DNA of 57,900 nucleotides from an uncultured Clostridia bacterium (GTDB lineage Bacteria > Bacillota > Clostridia > TANB77 > CAG-465), in the NCBI GenBank assembly GCA_934169925.1, contig CAKPOO010000010.1, positions 1 to 57,900 of the forward strand, given 5' to 3'. The position numbers and the translations under genes are program-made. This document shows, in pieces, positions 35,424 through 43,195 of this stretch (position 1 is the first letter of the stretch; each line of letters opens with the position of its first letter). The notes under the pieces were generated by a model, which was not told where the DNA came from, ran no database searches, and was given only the letters and a program-made list of their open reading frames with translations.

Positions 35424-37043
35424 ATGCAAAGTAAAAACACTAAAATATTATTTGGAGTATTAACGTTATTTGTTTTTGTTATTTTTTCTAATGTTGTATT
35501 TGCTGATGAACAAACTGAAAATGAAACAGAAAATACTGTAGACAACATAGCAGAAGCAAAAAGCGTAATTTTAAAATTAGAAGATGATTTAAAAGAAAAA
35601 ATAAATAACTTAGATGATGAAATAAAATATATAAAAGAAACAGAAGAATATGATAATTATCCTGCAATAAGACTTAACCTTGATACACCTATTTTGGGTA
35701 TAAGTTCAATAATTGAACAAAAGTTAAGGATAACAAAAGATGTAACTGCAGGAGATATTTCAAACAAGTATTCTATAAGGACTATTGTAAAAAATGGAAG
35801 TATTAAAATTCCTGATACATATTTTGGAACTCTTGTTATATCATCTAAAGACGTTGATTTAGAAGATGGAATAAATAGCGATAATTTTAACACTGTTATT
35901 TTAAAATTAACACAATACATAAGTAAAGTTGACAGTGTAAATGAATTTTTAGATAAACAAGTAAATAAATTTTTTAAAGATTATATAGCAAAAGAAAAAT
36001 TATCAACTATTACTGAAATTCAAAAAAGAATTCAAACTTCAAAAACAGCAATTAACAATTTAAATGATGAAATTCTTAAAATATATCTTTGCAATGTAGA
36101 TGAAAATGAAGATCTAAAAAATAGATATATTGCATTAAATGACAGAATTAATGAACTTTCAAAAAAACTTGCTAATTCTTTAATTACAAATGAAGAGTTA
36201 ATTAATTGTAAAAAAGATATAATAAAAATTGAGTCTGATATAATTGATTTTGAATCAGATGTTTCATCAAAAAAAGTAGATATTGCAATGCTAAGTAATG
36301 AAGAATTTCTTTCTTTATTAAATAACACAAAAAAATGTATTACTGTTAAATCTGAAAGAATAAAAAATTATATAAGTGATTCATATGTTTATGAAGAAAT
36401 AAAAAGTGATACTGCAGATGAAAATCCTTTAGAAGATATGACTAATGAAAACGAAAATAACGATAATGATAGCAAACAAAATAGTCAAAAAATAGAGGTA
36501 TATAATGTTGTACTTACTAATTATTCTGATAATATAGATGAATATTTAAAACAAATTGATGATATGATATCAAAATGTGAAGATGAATTTGAAAAAGAAG
36601 AAAGCATTGATTCTGATTCTTTAGAAGATGAAAATGTAGACGAGAATGTAAAAGAAGAAAAAGATAGTGGGGATACAAGTCTAACTACTATAGATAGAAA
36701 TGCTTTAGTAGAAAGAGTATTAAAAATTTATAAAGATGTTCAAAATAAAGAATATAAATTTTATTTAAATAATGTAAATACAAAATTAAAATCTTCAACT
36801 TCATATTTAAGTGATTTAATAAAATATACAGATGCTAGTATATCTAATTATATTTCATATATATACATTGATTTGCCAAAATATTTAAATGAAAATATTT
36901 CTAAAAATGATGGAAGTTTTATATGTCAAGATGAACTAAATGGAAAATTATATGATGAAATGAAAAAAATAACAGATGGATATGTTGATATTGTAAAAAT
37001 ATATAAAGAAATGAATGTTACTGATATTATACAAGATGCTTAA
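35424..37043 (+). CDS. Secreted coiled-coil protein, unknown
   Basis: 539 residues, no family recognised. A clean signal peptide (ILFGVLTLFVFVIFSNVVFA, cleavage after VFA near residue 27) is followed by alternating acidic coiled-coil regions and a central disordered acidic segment (about 320-345 and 385-420, Asp/Glu/Asn-rich). No cysteine pairs, LPxTG or repeat domain seen. GGAGG before the ATG at 35424. It follows the protease by 58 bases and precedes the radical SAM gene by 14, so this set of envelope genes runs into a housekeeping pair. Confidence 0.7.
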   Translation: MQSKNTKILFGVLTLFVFVIFSNVVFADEQTENETENTVDNIAEAKSVILKLEDDLKEKINNLDDEIKYIKETEEYDNYPAIRLNLDTPILGISSIIEQKLRITKDVTAGDISNKYSIRTIVKNGSIKIPDTYFGTLVISSKDVDLEDGINSDNFNTVILKLTQYISKVDSVNEFLDKQVNKFFKDYIAKEKLSTITEIQKRIQTSKTAINNLNDEILKIYLCNVDENEDLKNRYIALNDRINELSKKLANSLITNEELINCKKDIIKIESDIIDFESDVSSKKVDIAMLSNEEFLSLLNNTKKCITVKSERIKNYISDSYVYEEIKSDTADENPLEDMTNENENNDNDSKQNSQKIEVYNVVLTNYSDNIDEYLKQIDDMISKCEDEFEKEESIDSDSLEDENVDENVKEEKDSGDTSLTTIDRNALVERVLKIYKDVQNKEYKFYLNNVNTKLKSSTSYLSDLIKYTDASISNYISYIYIDLPKYLNENISKNDGSFICQDELNGKLYDEMKKITDGYVDIVKIYKEMNVTDIIQDA

Positions 37044-37057
37044 AAAGGGGTAGATTT

Positions 37058-38878
37058 ATGCTAGATTTTACAAGAAATGAATTACTAAAAGTACAAAAAC
37101 CAGCTAGATATCTTGGTGGTGAATATAACCAAGTTATAAAAAATAAAAATAATATAAAATGTAGATTTGCTTTTTGTTTTCCAGATGTTTATGATATTGG
37201 AATGTCAAATATAGCAATAAAGATTTTATATAAAGTATTAAATGATAGAAAGGATACATGGTGCGAAAGGGTTTTTGCACCATGGCCTGATTTTGAGACT
37301 TTATTAAGAAAGAAAAATGTTTTATTATATGGCCTAGAATCAAAAGATCCTATTAAAGATTTTGACATTATAGGTTTTACTTTACAATATGAAATGAGTT
37401 ATACTAATATATTAAATATGCTTGATTTAGCAGGTGTTCCTATTTTTTCTAAAGATAGAAATGATAAAGATCCTTTTGTAGTAGCAGGTGGACCTTGTGC
37501 TTGTAACCCATATCCACTTTCAAAGTTTATAGATGTATTTATGCTTGGAGATGGAGAAGAGTTAATAGATACTTTAGTAAAAAAACAAATAAAGTGGAAA
37601 GAAAGTGGAAAATCAAGAAAAGAATTTTTAGAGAGTATAAAAGATATACAAGGTATTTTTATACCATCAATACATACTAAAAAAGATAAAATAAAAAAAG
37701 CTTTGCTTGAAGATATGGATAAGTTGAAATATCCTACTGATTTTGTTGTTCCAAATGTTGAAATTGTTCAAAATAGAATTGCTTTGGAAGTTTTTAGAGG
37801 ATGTAGTAGGGGATGTAGATTTTGTCAAGCAGGGTATATTTATAGACCAGTAAGAGAAAAAAGTGTTGAAAGACTTTCATGTCTTGCAAAAGAATCTATA
37901 AAAAACACAGGATTAAATGAAATAGCACTTACTTCACTTAGTACAAGTGATTATTCTGAGTTTAATAAACTTGCAAATTCAATTTTAGAAATAGGAAAAG
38001 AGAAGAAAGTAGATTTTTCTTTGCCATCTCTTAGAATTGATTCGGTTAATTTAGATTTGCTAAATAAAGTTCAACAAGTAAGAAAATCATCTCTTACTTT
38101 TGCACCAGAGGCAGGTTCTCAAAGACTTAGAAATGTTATTAACAAAAATATAACAGAAGAAGAAATTTTAAGTGGATGTAAAATGGCTTTTGAAAATGGT
38201 TGGAATTCTGTAAAGTTATATTTTATGATAGGACTTCCTACAGAAACTTTTGATGATTTAGAAGAAATTGTAATGCTTGCAAATAAAATAGTTGACACCT
38301 ATTATTCTGTTCCAAAAGAAAAAAGAAATGGTAGATGTATGATTACTGTTTCAACATCTACATTTGTTCCAAAGCCACATACTCCATTTGAATGGTGTGG
38401 ACAAGATGATATTAGAAATATCGCTTTAAAACAAAAATATTTAATGGATAGATTAAAAAATAAAAATATAAAATATTCGTGGTATGATCCATATATTAGT
38501 AGATTAGAAGCAACTATATCAAGAGGAGACGAAAAAATTGCAGATGTTATATATTCTGCTTTTAAAAACGGTGCAAAATTTGATTCATGGGATGAACAAT
38601 TAAATAAAGATGCTTGGAATAAAGCTTTTAAAGAAAATGATTTAGATATTGATGAATATGCAATGAAAAGTTATCCAGAAGATTATGAATTTCCTTGGGA
38701 TAATATAATGCATGGTGTAGAAAAAAGTTTCTTATTAAGAGAATATAAAAAAGCAATGAATTTAAAAACTACGCCTAGGTGCTCTTTAAAATGTGCTGGT
38801 TGTGGTGTTAATTTACTTGGAAAATGTAAATTTTTAGAAGAACATAAAAAAAGTAAGGAAAATTTAAATGAAAAATAA
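37058..38878 (+). CDS. B12-binding-domain radical SAM protein (TIGR03960 family)
   Basis: 606 residues. The N-terminal part has a cobalamin-binding-like fold (FPDVYDIGMSNIAIKILYKV, VVAGGPCACNPYPL). The radical SAM cluster motif is C249-SRG-C253-RF-C256, and the C-terminus has an extra cysteine cluster (RCSLKCAGCGVNLLGKC). In many clostridia the next gene is the DUF2344 partner and then rplU; here smpB follows with an 11-base overlap instead. The reaction of this family is not established. Confidence 0.9.
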   Translation: MLDFTRNELLKVQKPARYLGGEYNQVIKNKNNIKCRFAFCFPDVYDIGMSNIAIKILYKVLNDRKDTWCERVFAPWPDFETLLRKKNVLLYGLESKDPIKDFDIIGFTLQYEMSYTNILNMLDLAGVPIFSKDRNDKDPFVVAGGPCACNPYPLSKFIDVFMLGDGEELIDTLVKKQIKWKESGKSRKEFLESIKDIQGIFIPSIHTKKDKIKKALLEDMDKLKYPTDFVVPNVEIVQNRIALEVFRGCSRGCRFCQAGYIYRPVREKSVERLSCLAKESIKNTGLNEIALTSLSTSDYSEFNKLANSILEIGKEKKVDFSLPSLRIDSVNLDLLNKVQQVRKSSLTFAPEAGSQRLRNVINKNITEEEILSGCKMAFENGWNSVKLYFMIGLPTETFDDLEEIVMLANKIVDTYYSVPKEKRNGRCMITVSTSTFVPKPHTPFEWCGQDDIRNIALKQKYLMDRLKNKNIKYSWYDPYISRLEATISRGDEKIADVIYSAFKNGAKFDSWDEQLNKDAWNKAFKENDLDIDEYAMKSYPEDYEFPWDNIMHGVEKSFLLREYKKAMNLKTTPRCSLKCAGCGVNLLGKCKFLEEHKKSKENLNEK

Positions 38879-39332
38879 TGATAAGGAAAAAAATGTTTTA
38901 AATATAAAAAACAAGGAAATATCTTTTAAATATGAAATAATAGAAAAATATGAATGTGGTATTGAATTAAAAGGTACTGAGTCAAAATCTATTAGAGCAG
39001 GAAAATGTAATTTAAAAGATAGTTTTGCTCTTTTAGTTGGTAGAGAAATTATATTAAAAAATATGCATATAGCAGAATATGAATTTGGAAATATAAATAA
39101 TGTTCCAACTAAAAGAGATAGAAGATTACTTTTACATAAAAATGAAATTTTAAAAATTTCTAACTTTGTAAAACAAGGTGGTTATGCTTTAGTACCAAGT
39201 AGGGTATATATGTCTGGTAGATGGATAAAAGTAGAACTTTGTGTATGTAAAGGTAAGAAATTATATGATAAAAGACAAGATATTATAAAACGTGAAGAAA
39301 ATAGAAAATTAAATGAATTTAAAAGACAGTAG
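38868..39332 (+). CDS. smpB: SsrA-binding protein SmpB
   Basis: SmpB delivers tmRNA to stalled ribosomes. The 154 residues show the family core YECGIELKGTESKSIRAGK and NLKDSFALLVGREI, the YALVPSRVYMSGRWIKVEL strand, and a basic C-terminal tail (KLYDKRQDIIKREENRKL). It overlaps the radical SAM gene by 11 bases, with AAGGAAAAT inside that gene as its ribosome binding site. Its RNA partner ssrA is at 22.7 kb. Confidence 0.96.
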   Translation: MKNNDKEKNVLNIKNKEISFKYEIIEKYECGIELKGTESKSIRAGKCNLKDSFALLVGREIILKNMHIAEYEFGNINNVPTKRDRRLLLHKNEILKISNFVKQGGYALVPSRVYMSGRWIKVELCVCKGKKLYDKRQDIIKREENRKLNEFKRQ

Positions 39333-39366
39333 GGTTTAGCTTTAGCTAGGCTTTACTGTCTTTTTC
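39322..39366. terminator. Bidirectional terminator
   Basis: Outer stem AAAGACAGTA/TACTGTCTTT with an inner GCTTTAGC pairing, T-run after; lies between convergent smpB and the minus-strand trio. Confidence 0.85.
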
Positions 39367-39627
39367 AAAGTATATAAAGTGATGATTATCTTCGTAATCA
39401 TTTGAATTTTTTAAATTACTTTGGCATTTACTCTTTTTGATAGATAAAACGCATAAATTTTGACCAATTGCTTGAAAAAAATTGCCAAGTAAATTTTGTT
39501 CATAAGCACTCATATTGTGTGCAATAGTAATTGATAACATTGCCTCTAAAAGTACAAGTTCAACTCCCTTATCTTTACAAATTAAATCTATCATTTCTTC
39601 TAAAATATTATTATCATCTTTATTCAA
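39346..39627 (-). CDS. Hypothetical helical protein, 93 aa (third of a trio)
   Basis: No family recognised. Residues 8-60 are amphipathic helices (LEEMIDLICKDKGVELVLLE, SAYEQNLLGNFFQAIGQNL), resembling a small four-helix bundle, then a polar tail. The start is a TTG overlapping the end of the upstream gene by eight bases, a translational-coupling arrangement. It is the last gene of a three-gene minus-strand operon of small proteins. Confidence 0.65.
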   Translation of the reverse strand: MNKDDNNILEEMIDLICKDKGVELVLLEAMLSITIAHNMSAYEQNLLGNFFQAIGQNLCVLSIKKSKCQSNLKNSNDYEDNHHFIYFEKDSKA

Positions 39628-39913
39628 CTAAAGCACCAGAGATGGTAACTAAATGTGAACAGTTGCAATTAGAAGAAAGACAGATTTCTACATCTTCATT
39701 AAAGTATACATTTCTTATATAAACATTAATGCCATTTTGTAGTAAAATTGTAAAATATGAAGTATTAACACCGATTATATTTAAAATATAATCATTTTTT
39801 AATATAATTCTGTCATTAGAACTTCTTACATATTCAGATAAAGAGTTTCTATCAATGCAACATTTACTACATACCAAATCTTCAATACTAATTTTTATAT
39901 TAAAATTTTGCAT
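39620..39913 (-). CDS. Hypothetical beta-rich protein, 97 aa (second of a trio)
   Basis: No family recognised. Predicted all-beta, starting MQNFNIKISIEDLVCSKCCI and with a C-terminal CNCS. The segment IILKNDYILNIIGVNTSYF can be lined up with IQLSFGYTIKITAINDSNI of the upstream gene, so the two are probably diverged copies. AGGAGG seven bases before the ATG gives a firm start. Small secreted-like composition but no signal peptide. Confidence 0.65.
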   Translation of the reverse strand: MQNFNIKISIEDLVCSKCCIDRNSLSEYVRSSNDRIILKNDYILNIIGVNTSYFTILLQNGINVYIRNVYFNEDVEICLSSNCNCSHLVTISGALVE

Positions 39914-39921
39914 AAATCCTC

Positions 39922-40236
39922 CTAATTATTGTTACAGCAACAATCATAAGAAACAATACCTACGTATACACGCAAAGTACCATTTTCTTTTGGTAAATTA
40001 AATTGTTTATAGCTAGAAATTGGAATTGTAAAATAGATATCACTAATATAGTTTGGGTTTGATAGCATTATTTCTATGTTTGAATCATTAATAGCTGTAA
40101 TTTTAATAGTATATCCAAATGATAATTGTATAATAGTGCCAACTTTTATATTTGAATATGTATTATTAACAATTCTTGGAACTCCGTTTTGACATGTTAC
40201 TTGTTTTATTAATATGTTATAGCATAAATTATTCAT
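39922..40236 (-). CDS. Hypothetical beta-rich protein, 104 aa (first of a trio)
   Basis: No family recognised. Predicted all-beta, no signal peptide, with a C-terminal YDCCCNNN. Similar in layout to the next gene. GAGAGG precedes the ATG. First of three minus-strand genes ending at the shared terminator; the upstream region shared with era (40237-40384) must hold its promoter, but I see no convincing consensus. The cysteine-rich ends and small size would fit coat-like or surface-assembly proteins; that is speculation. Confidence 0.65.
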   Translation of the reverse strand: MNNLCYNILIKQVTCQNGVPRIVNNTYSNIKVGTIIQLSFGYTIKITAINDSNIEIMLSNPNYISDIYFTIPISSYKQFNLPKENGTLRVYVGIVSYDCCCNNN

Positions 40237-40384
40237 AAGAAACCTCTCAAAATATATAATTATTATATTTTATGACAATAAATTATATGTGTGAATTTTG
40301 TTAATATATACCAGTAAATCTAATTGTATTTTTTGGATTTTTTTGATATAATTTGAATATCAAAAATAAAAAAGGAGAAAGTTT

Positions 40385-41299
40385 ATGTTTAAAACAGGAT
40401 ATATAACAATTATTGGAAAACCAAATGCAGGAAAATCTACACTAACTAATAAATTAGTAGGCTTTAAAGTTGCTATAACTACACCAAAACCACAAACTAC
40501 TAGATTTAATATAAAAGGGATAATAACAAATGAAAATTCACAAATGATTTTTACTGATACACCAGGTATTCATACTCCTAAAACCAAACTTGGAAAATAC
40601 ATGATGGATGGAGTAAAAAATGCAACTGAATCAGTTGATGTTATATTATACTTGGTAGATGCATCAAGACCTAAGATAGATACTGCAAGTGAAAAAATGA
40701 TGAATGATTTAGCTATTACAAAAACACCAATAATACTTGTTATAAACAAAATTGATAAAATAGAAAAAACTAGAATATTAGAAGTTATAAAATTATATAA
40801 TGATTATTTTACTAGTATTGGTGGTACATTTAAAGAAATTATTCCAATATCAGTATATAAAGAAGATGGACTTAAAGAGTTAATTGAAAATATTGAAAAA
40901 TACTTGCCAGAAGGTGAAAAAATATATAGTGATGATGATATAACTGATATGACAGAAAGAGAACTTGTTGAAGAAATTATTAGAGAAAAGGCTTTAAATA
41001 ATTTAGAAGAAGAAGTTCCTCATGGTATAAAAGTTGAAGTAGAAAAATTTAAAAAAAGAAAAAATCAAAAAAAAGAAGCAGTTTATGATATAGAAGTAAA
41101 TATTATATGCTCAAAATCATCTCATAAAGGTATTATTATTGGCAAAGATGGTAGTATGTTAAAAAAGATTGGTACACAGTCAAGAATTGAAATTGAAAAT
41201 ATGCTAGAAGATAAGGTTAATTTAAAACTCTGGGTTAAAGTTAGAGATGATTGGCAAGATAATGATCTATATTTAAACAATATAAAACAAAAAATTTAA
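40385..41299 (+). CDS. era: GTPase Era
   Basis: Era helps assemble the 30S subunit by binding the 3' end of 16S rRNA. The 304 residues contain G1 GKPNAGKST (11-19), the switch TPKPQTTR, G3 DTPG, G4 NKID, and a C-terminal KH domain (VNIICSKSSHKGIIIGKDG). AAAGGAGA precedes the ATG. First gene of era-yqzL-recO. Confidence 0.97.
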   Translation: MFKTGYITIIGKPNAGKSTLTNKLVGFKVAITTPKPQTTRFNIKGIITNENSQMIFTDTPGIHTPKTKLGKYMMDGVKNATESVDVILYLVDASRPKIDTASEKMMNDLAITKTPIILVINKIDKIEKTRILEVIKLYNDYFTSIGGTFKEIIPISVYKEDGLKELIENIEKYLPEGEKIYSDDDITDMTERELVEEIIREKALNNLEEEVPHGIKVEVEKFKKRKNQKKEAVYDIEVNIICSKSSHKGIIIGKDGSMLKKIGTQSRIEIENMLEDKVNLKLWVKVRDDWQDNDLYLNNIKQKI

Positions 41300-41354
41300 A
41301 TTTTACTTAGTATAAATGAACTTTTTATACATAAAATATGACTAGGTGATAGTT

Positions 41355-41531
41355 ATGTTTAAAGAAATTGCTTGGAAAAATTTTGAAAAAACTGGAGATT
41401 TAGAAAGCTTTTTTGAGTATAAAAAAATTGATGAATTAATGAGAAAAGTAAATTTAGAAAATATTACAGGTGAAGGAATTAATGAATTTGACGAAAGTAA
41501 AGGGGATAATAATCAAAGAAACCCCCTATAA
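41355..41531 (+). CDS. yqzL: YqzL-like small protein, 58 aa
   Basis: The N-terminus MFKEIAWKNFEKTGDLESFFEYKKI matches the short YqzL pattern (W-x-F-x-x-T-G-x-x-x-x-Y-hydrophobic-x-x-K) by eye, and the place between era and recO is where YqzL is found in Bacillus. Function unknown. The ATG at 41355 follows AGGTGA. Its last 50 bases overlap recO in another frame, so the two are translationally linked. Confidence 0.75.
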   Translation: MFKEIAWKNFEKTGDLESFFEYKKIDELMRKVNLENITGEGINEFDESKGDNNQRNPL

Positions 41532-42216
41532 AGATAATGATAAAATCGTTACAATTTTAACTGATAAATTAGGAAAAATATCATGTCTTGCAAAAGGTGC
41601 AAAAAAGAATAATAGTCCAATTCTTGCAAGTTCACAATACTTAGTTTATAGTGAATTTGTATTATATAAGGGGACAAGTTTTTATCACATAAATTCTGCA
41701 AATGTTCTTTTAACTTTTTATAATTTTAGAGTTGATTTTGATAAATTACAAATAGCTTTTGAACTTACCAAAATAATTCAACAAGTAACTGATGAAAATC
41801 AAGATACTGAGCAAGTCTTAAAACTATTTTTAAACACTATTTATGCACTTGATAATTTAGATAAAGATAAAAGAATTATTGTAACAGCTTTTAAAATAAG
41901 ATTATTTGCAATACTTGGATTTGCACCTGTAATATCTAGGTGCAATCAGTGCTTAAATGATTTAACAAAGAAAAAAGATAATGAAAAAATAACCATTTAT
42001 TATGATTATGTAAGTAATGTATTTTTATGTTCTGAATGTATAGCAGGAAAAGATATGAAAAGGTATATAAAAGTAAATGAAGCAACAATTGTTGCAATTA
42101 GGTATGTTTGTCTTACTGATATAAAAAAGATATTTTCTTTTGATATTAAGGATATTGAAAATTTCAATTTGTTTGGACAAGTATATACTGATACTATGAT
42201 AAATGGGTTGTATTAA
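41482..42216 (+). CDS. recO: DNA repair protein RecO
   Basis: RecO works with RecR to load RecA on SSB-coated DNA. The 244 residues have the N-terminal OB fold (VKGIIIKETPYKDNDKIVTI, LSCLAKGAKK-like region), a helical middle and the C4 zinc motif (CNQC and CSEC). The ATG at 41482 follows GAAGGAAT; it lies inside yqzL. Confidence 0.94.
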   Translation: MNLTKVKGIIIKETPYKDNDKIVTILTDKLGKISCLAKGAKKNNSPILASSQYLVYSEFVLYKGTSFYHINSANVLLTFYNFRVDFDKLQIAFELTKIIQQVTDENQDTEQVLKLFLNTIYALDNLDKDKRIIVTAFKIRLFAILGFAPVISRCNQCLNDLTKKKDNEKITIYYDYVSNVFLCSECIAGKDMKRYIKVNEATIVAIRYVCLTDIKKIFSFDIKDIENFNLFGQVYTDTMINGLY

Positions 42217-42232
42217 TTTTTAAAGAGGGTAT

Positions 42233-43123
42233 ATGGAAAAAGATTATAAAAATAAAACAAGTAGTAAAAAAAGAATTGTACTATTCTTTTTTATTGTTAT
42301 AGTTTTAGCTATAATAAGTTTTTTTGTTACAAAAAAACTGTCAGTAAAAAAAGAAAATACTGATAAAAATATGGTAAATGATAGCAGTATTGAAACAAAA
42401 AATGTTACTAATGATGAAGAAGTAAATGTTAGTGAAAAAGAAGTTGATGTAGGTTTAGATAGTAAACTTGGTAAACAAATATTAACAAATCTTAAAATTC
42501 CTATGATGTATTCAAAAATTTTGAATGATACATTAGAAAAAGAAGGAATTAGTAATTATTTTATGTTAGAATATGTTTATAGTTTAATAAATACAGATTA
42601 TAGTTATCATTTGTATGTACATGAACTTGAAGATAGAACAGGAAGTTATATTTTAGAAAGTGACTTTTTAAATGTAGCAAAAAATATCTTTGGAAAAGAT
42701 ATTGATTTAGAATTTGAAGATGTTATATATAAAAACAACTACGATAAAGAAAAAAGTAGAATTGTTACTGCAAATACAGGACTTGCATCTGAAAATTTAG
42801 AATATGTTATTAATTTTCCTTATAAAATTGTAAATAAAGAGGATAAGTATTATGTTTATACATATAAAATTTATGCTAAATATTTAAGTGCTTTTTCATC
42901 AGATGATTATTTAGAAAAAAATGAAATATATTATGATGAAGATATGAAAAATTTAATACTAAAAATAGAAGATACAACTTTTGAAGATGAAACAATGCAA
43001 AATGAGTTTATAAAGGAAAATATTGATAATGGAAAAATCGATGTAGACAAGCTAGAAAAAAATATATATGTTTTTGAAAATGAAAGTTCAAATTATATTT
43101 TAACTGACTATAAAAAAGTATAA
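42233..43123 (+). CDS. Hypothetical membrane-anchored protein, 296 aa
   Basis: No family recognised. One N-terminal membrane helix (about 14-33, RIVLFFFIVIVLAIISFFV), an acidic disordered linker and an outward alpha/beta domain with KIPMMYSKILNDTLEKEG and repeated acidic/aromatic strands. It follows recO by 16 bases with GAGGG before the ATG. A gene after era-yqzL-recO is variable among genomes, so no function can be inferred from place. Confidence 0.75.
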   Translation: MEKDYKNKTSSKKRIVLFFFIVIVLAIISFFVTKKLSVKKENTDKNMVNDSSIETKNVTNDEEVNVSEKEVDVGLDSKLGKQILTNLKIPMMYSKILNDTLEKEGISNYFMLEYVYSLINTDYSYHLYVHELEDRTGSYILESDFLNVAKNIFGKDIDLEFEDVIYKNNYDKEKSRIVTANTGLASENLEYVINFPYKIVNKEDKYYVYTYKIYAKYLSAFSSDDYLEKNEIYYDEDMKNLILKIEDTTFEDETMQNEFIKENIDNGKIDVDKLEKNIYVFENESSNYILTDYKKV

Positions 43124-43195
43124 AAGTAATTGATAAAATTATTTTTTATGTGATATAATTATTTATGATTTTGTAAATAAAATAAGGAGAGAGTT

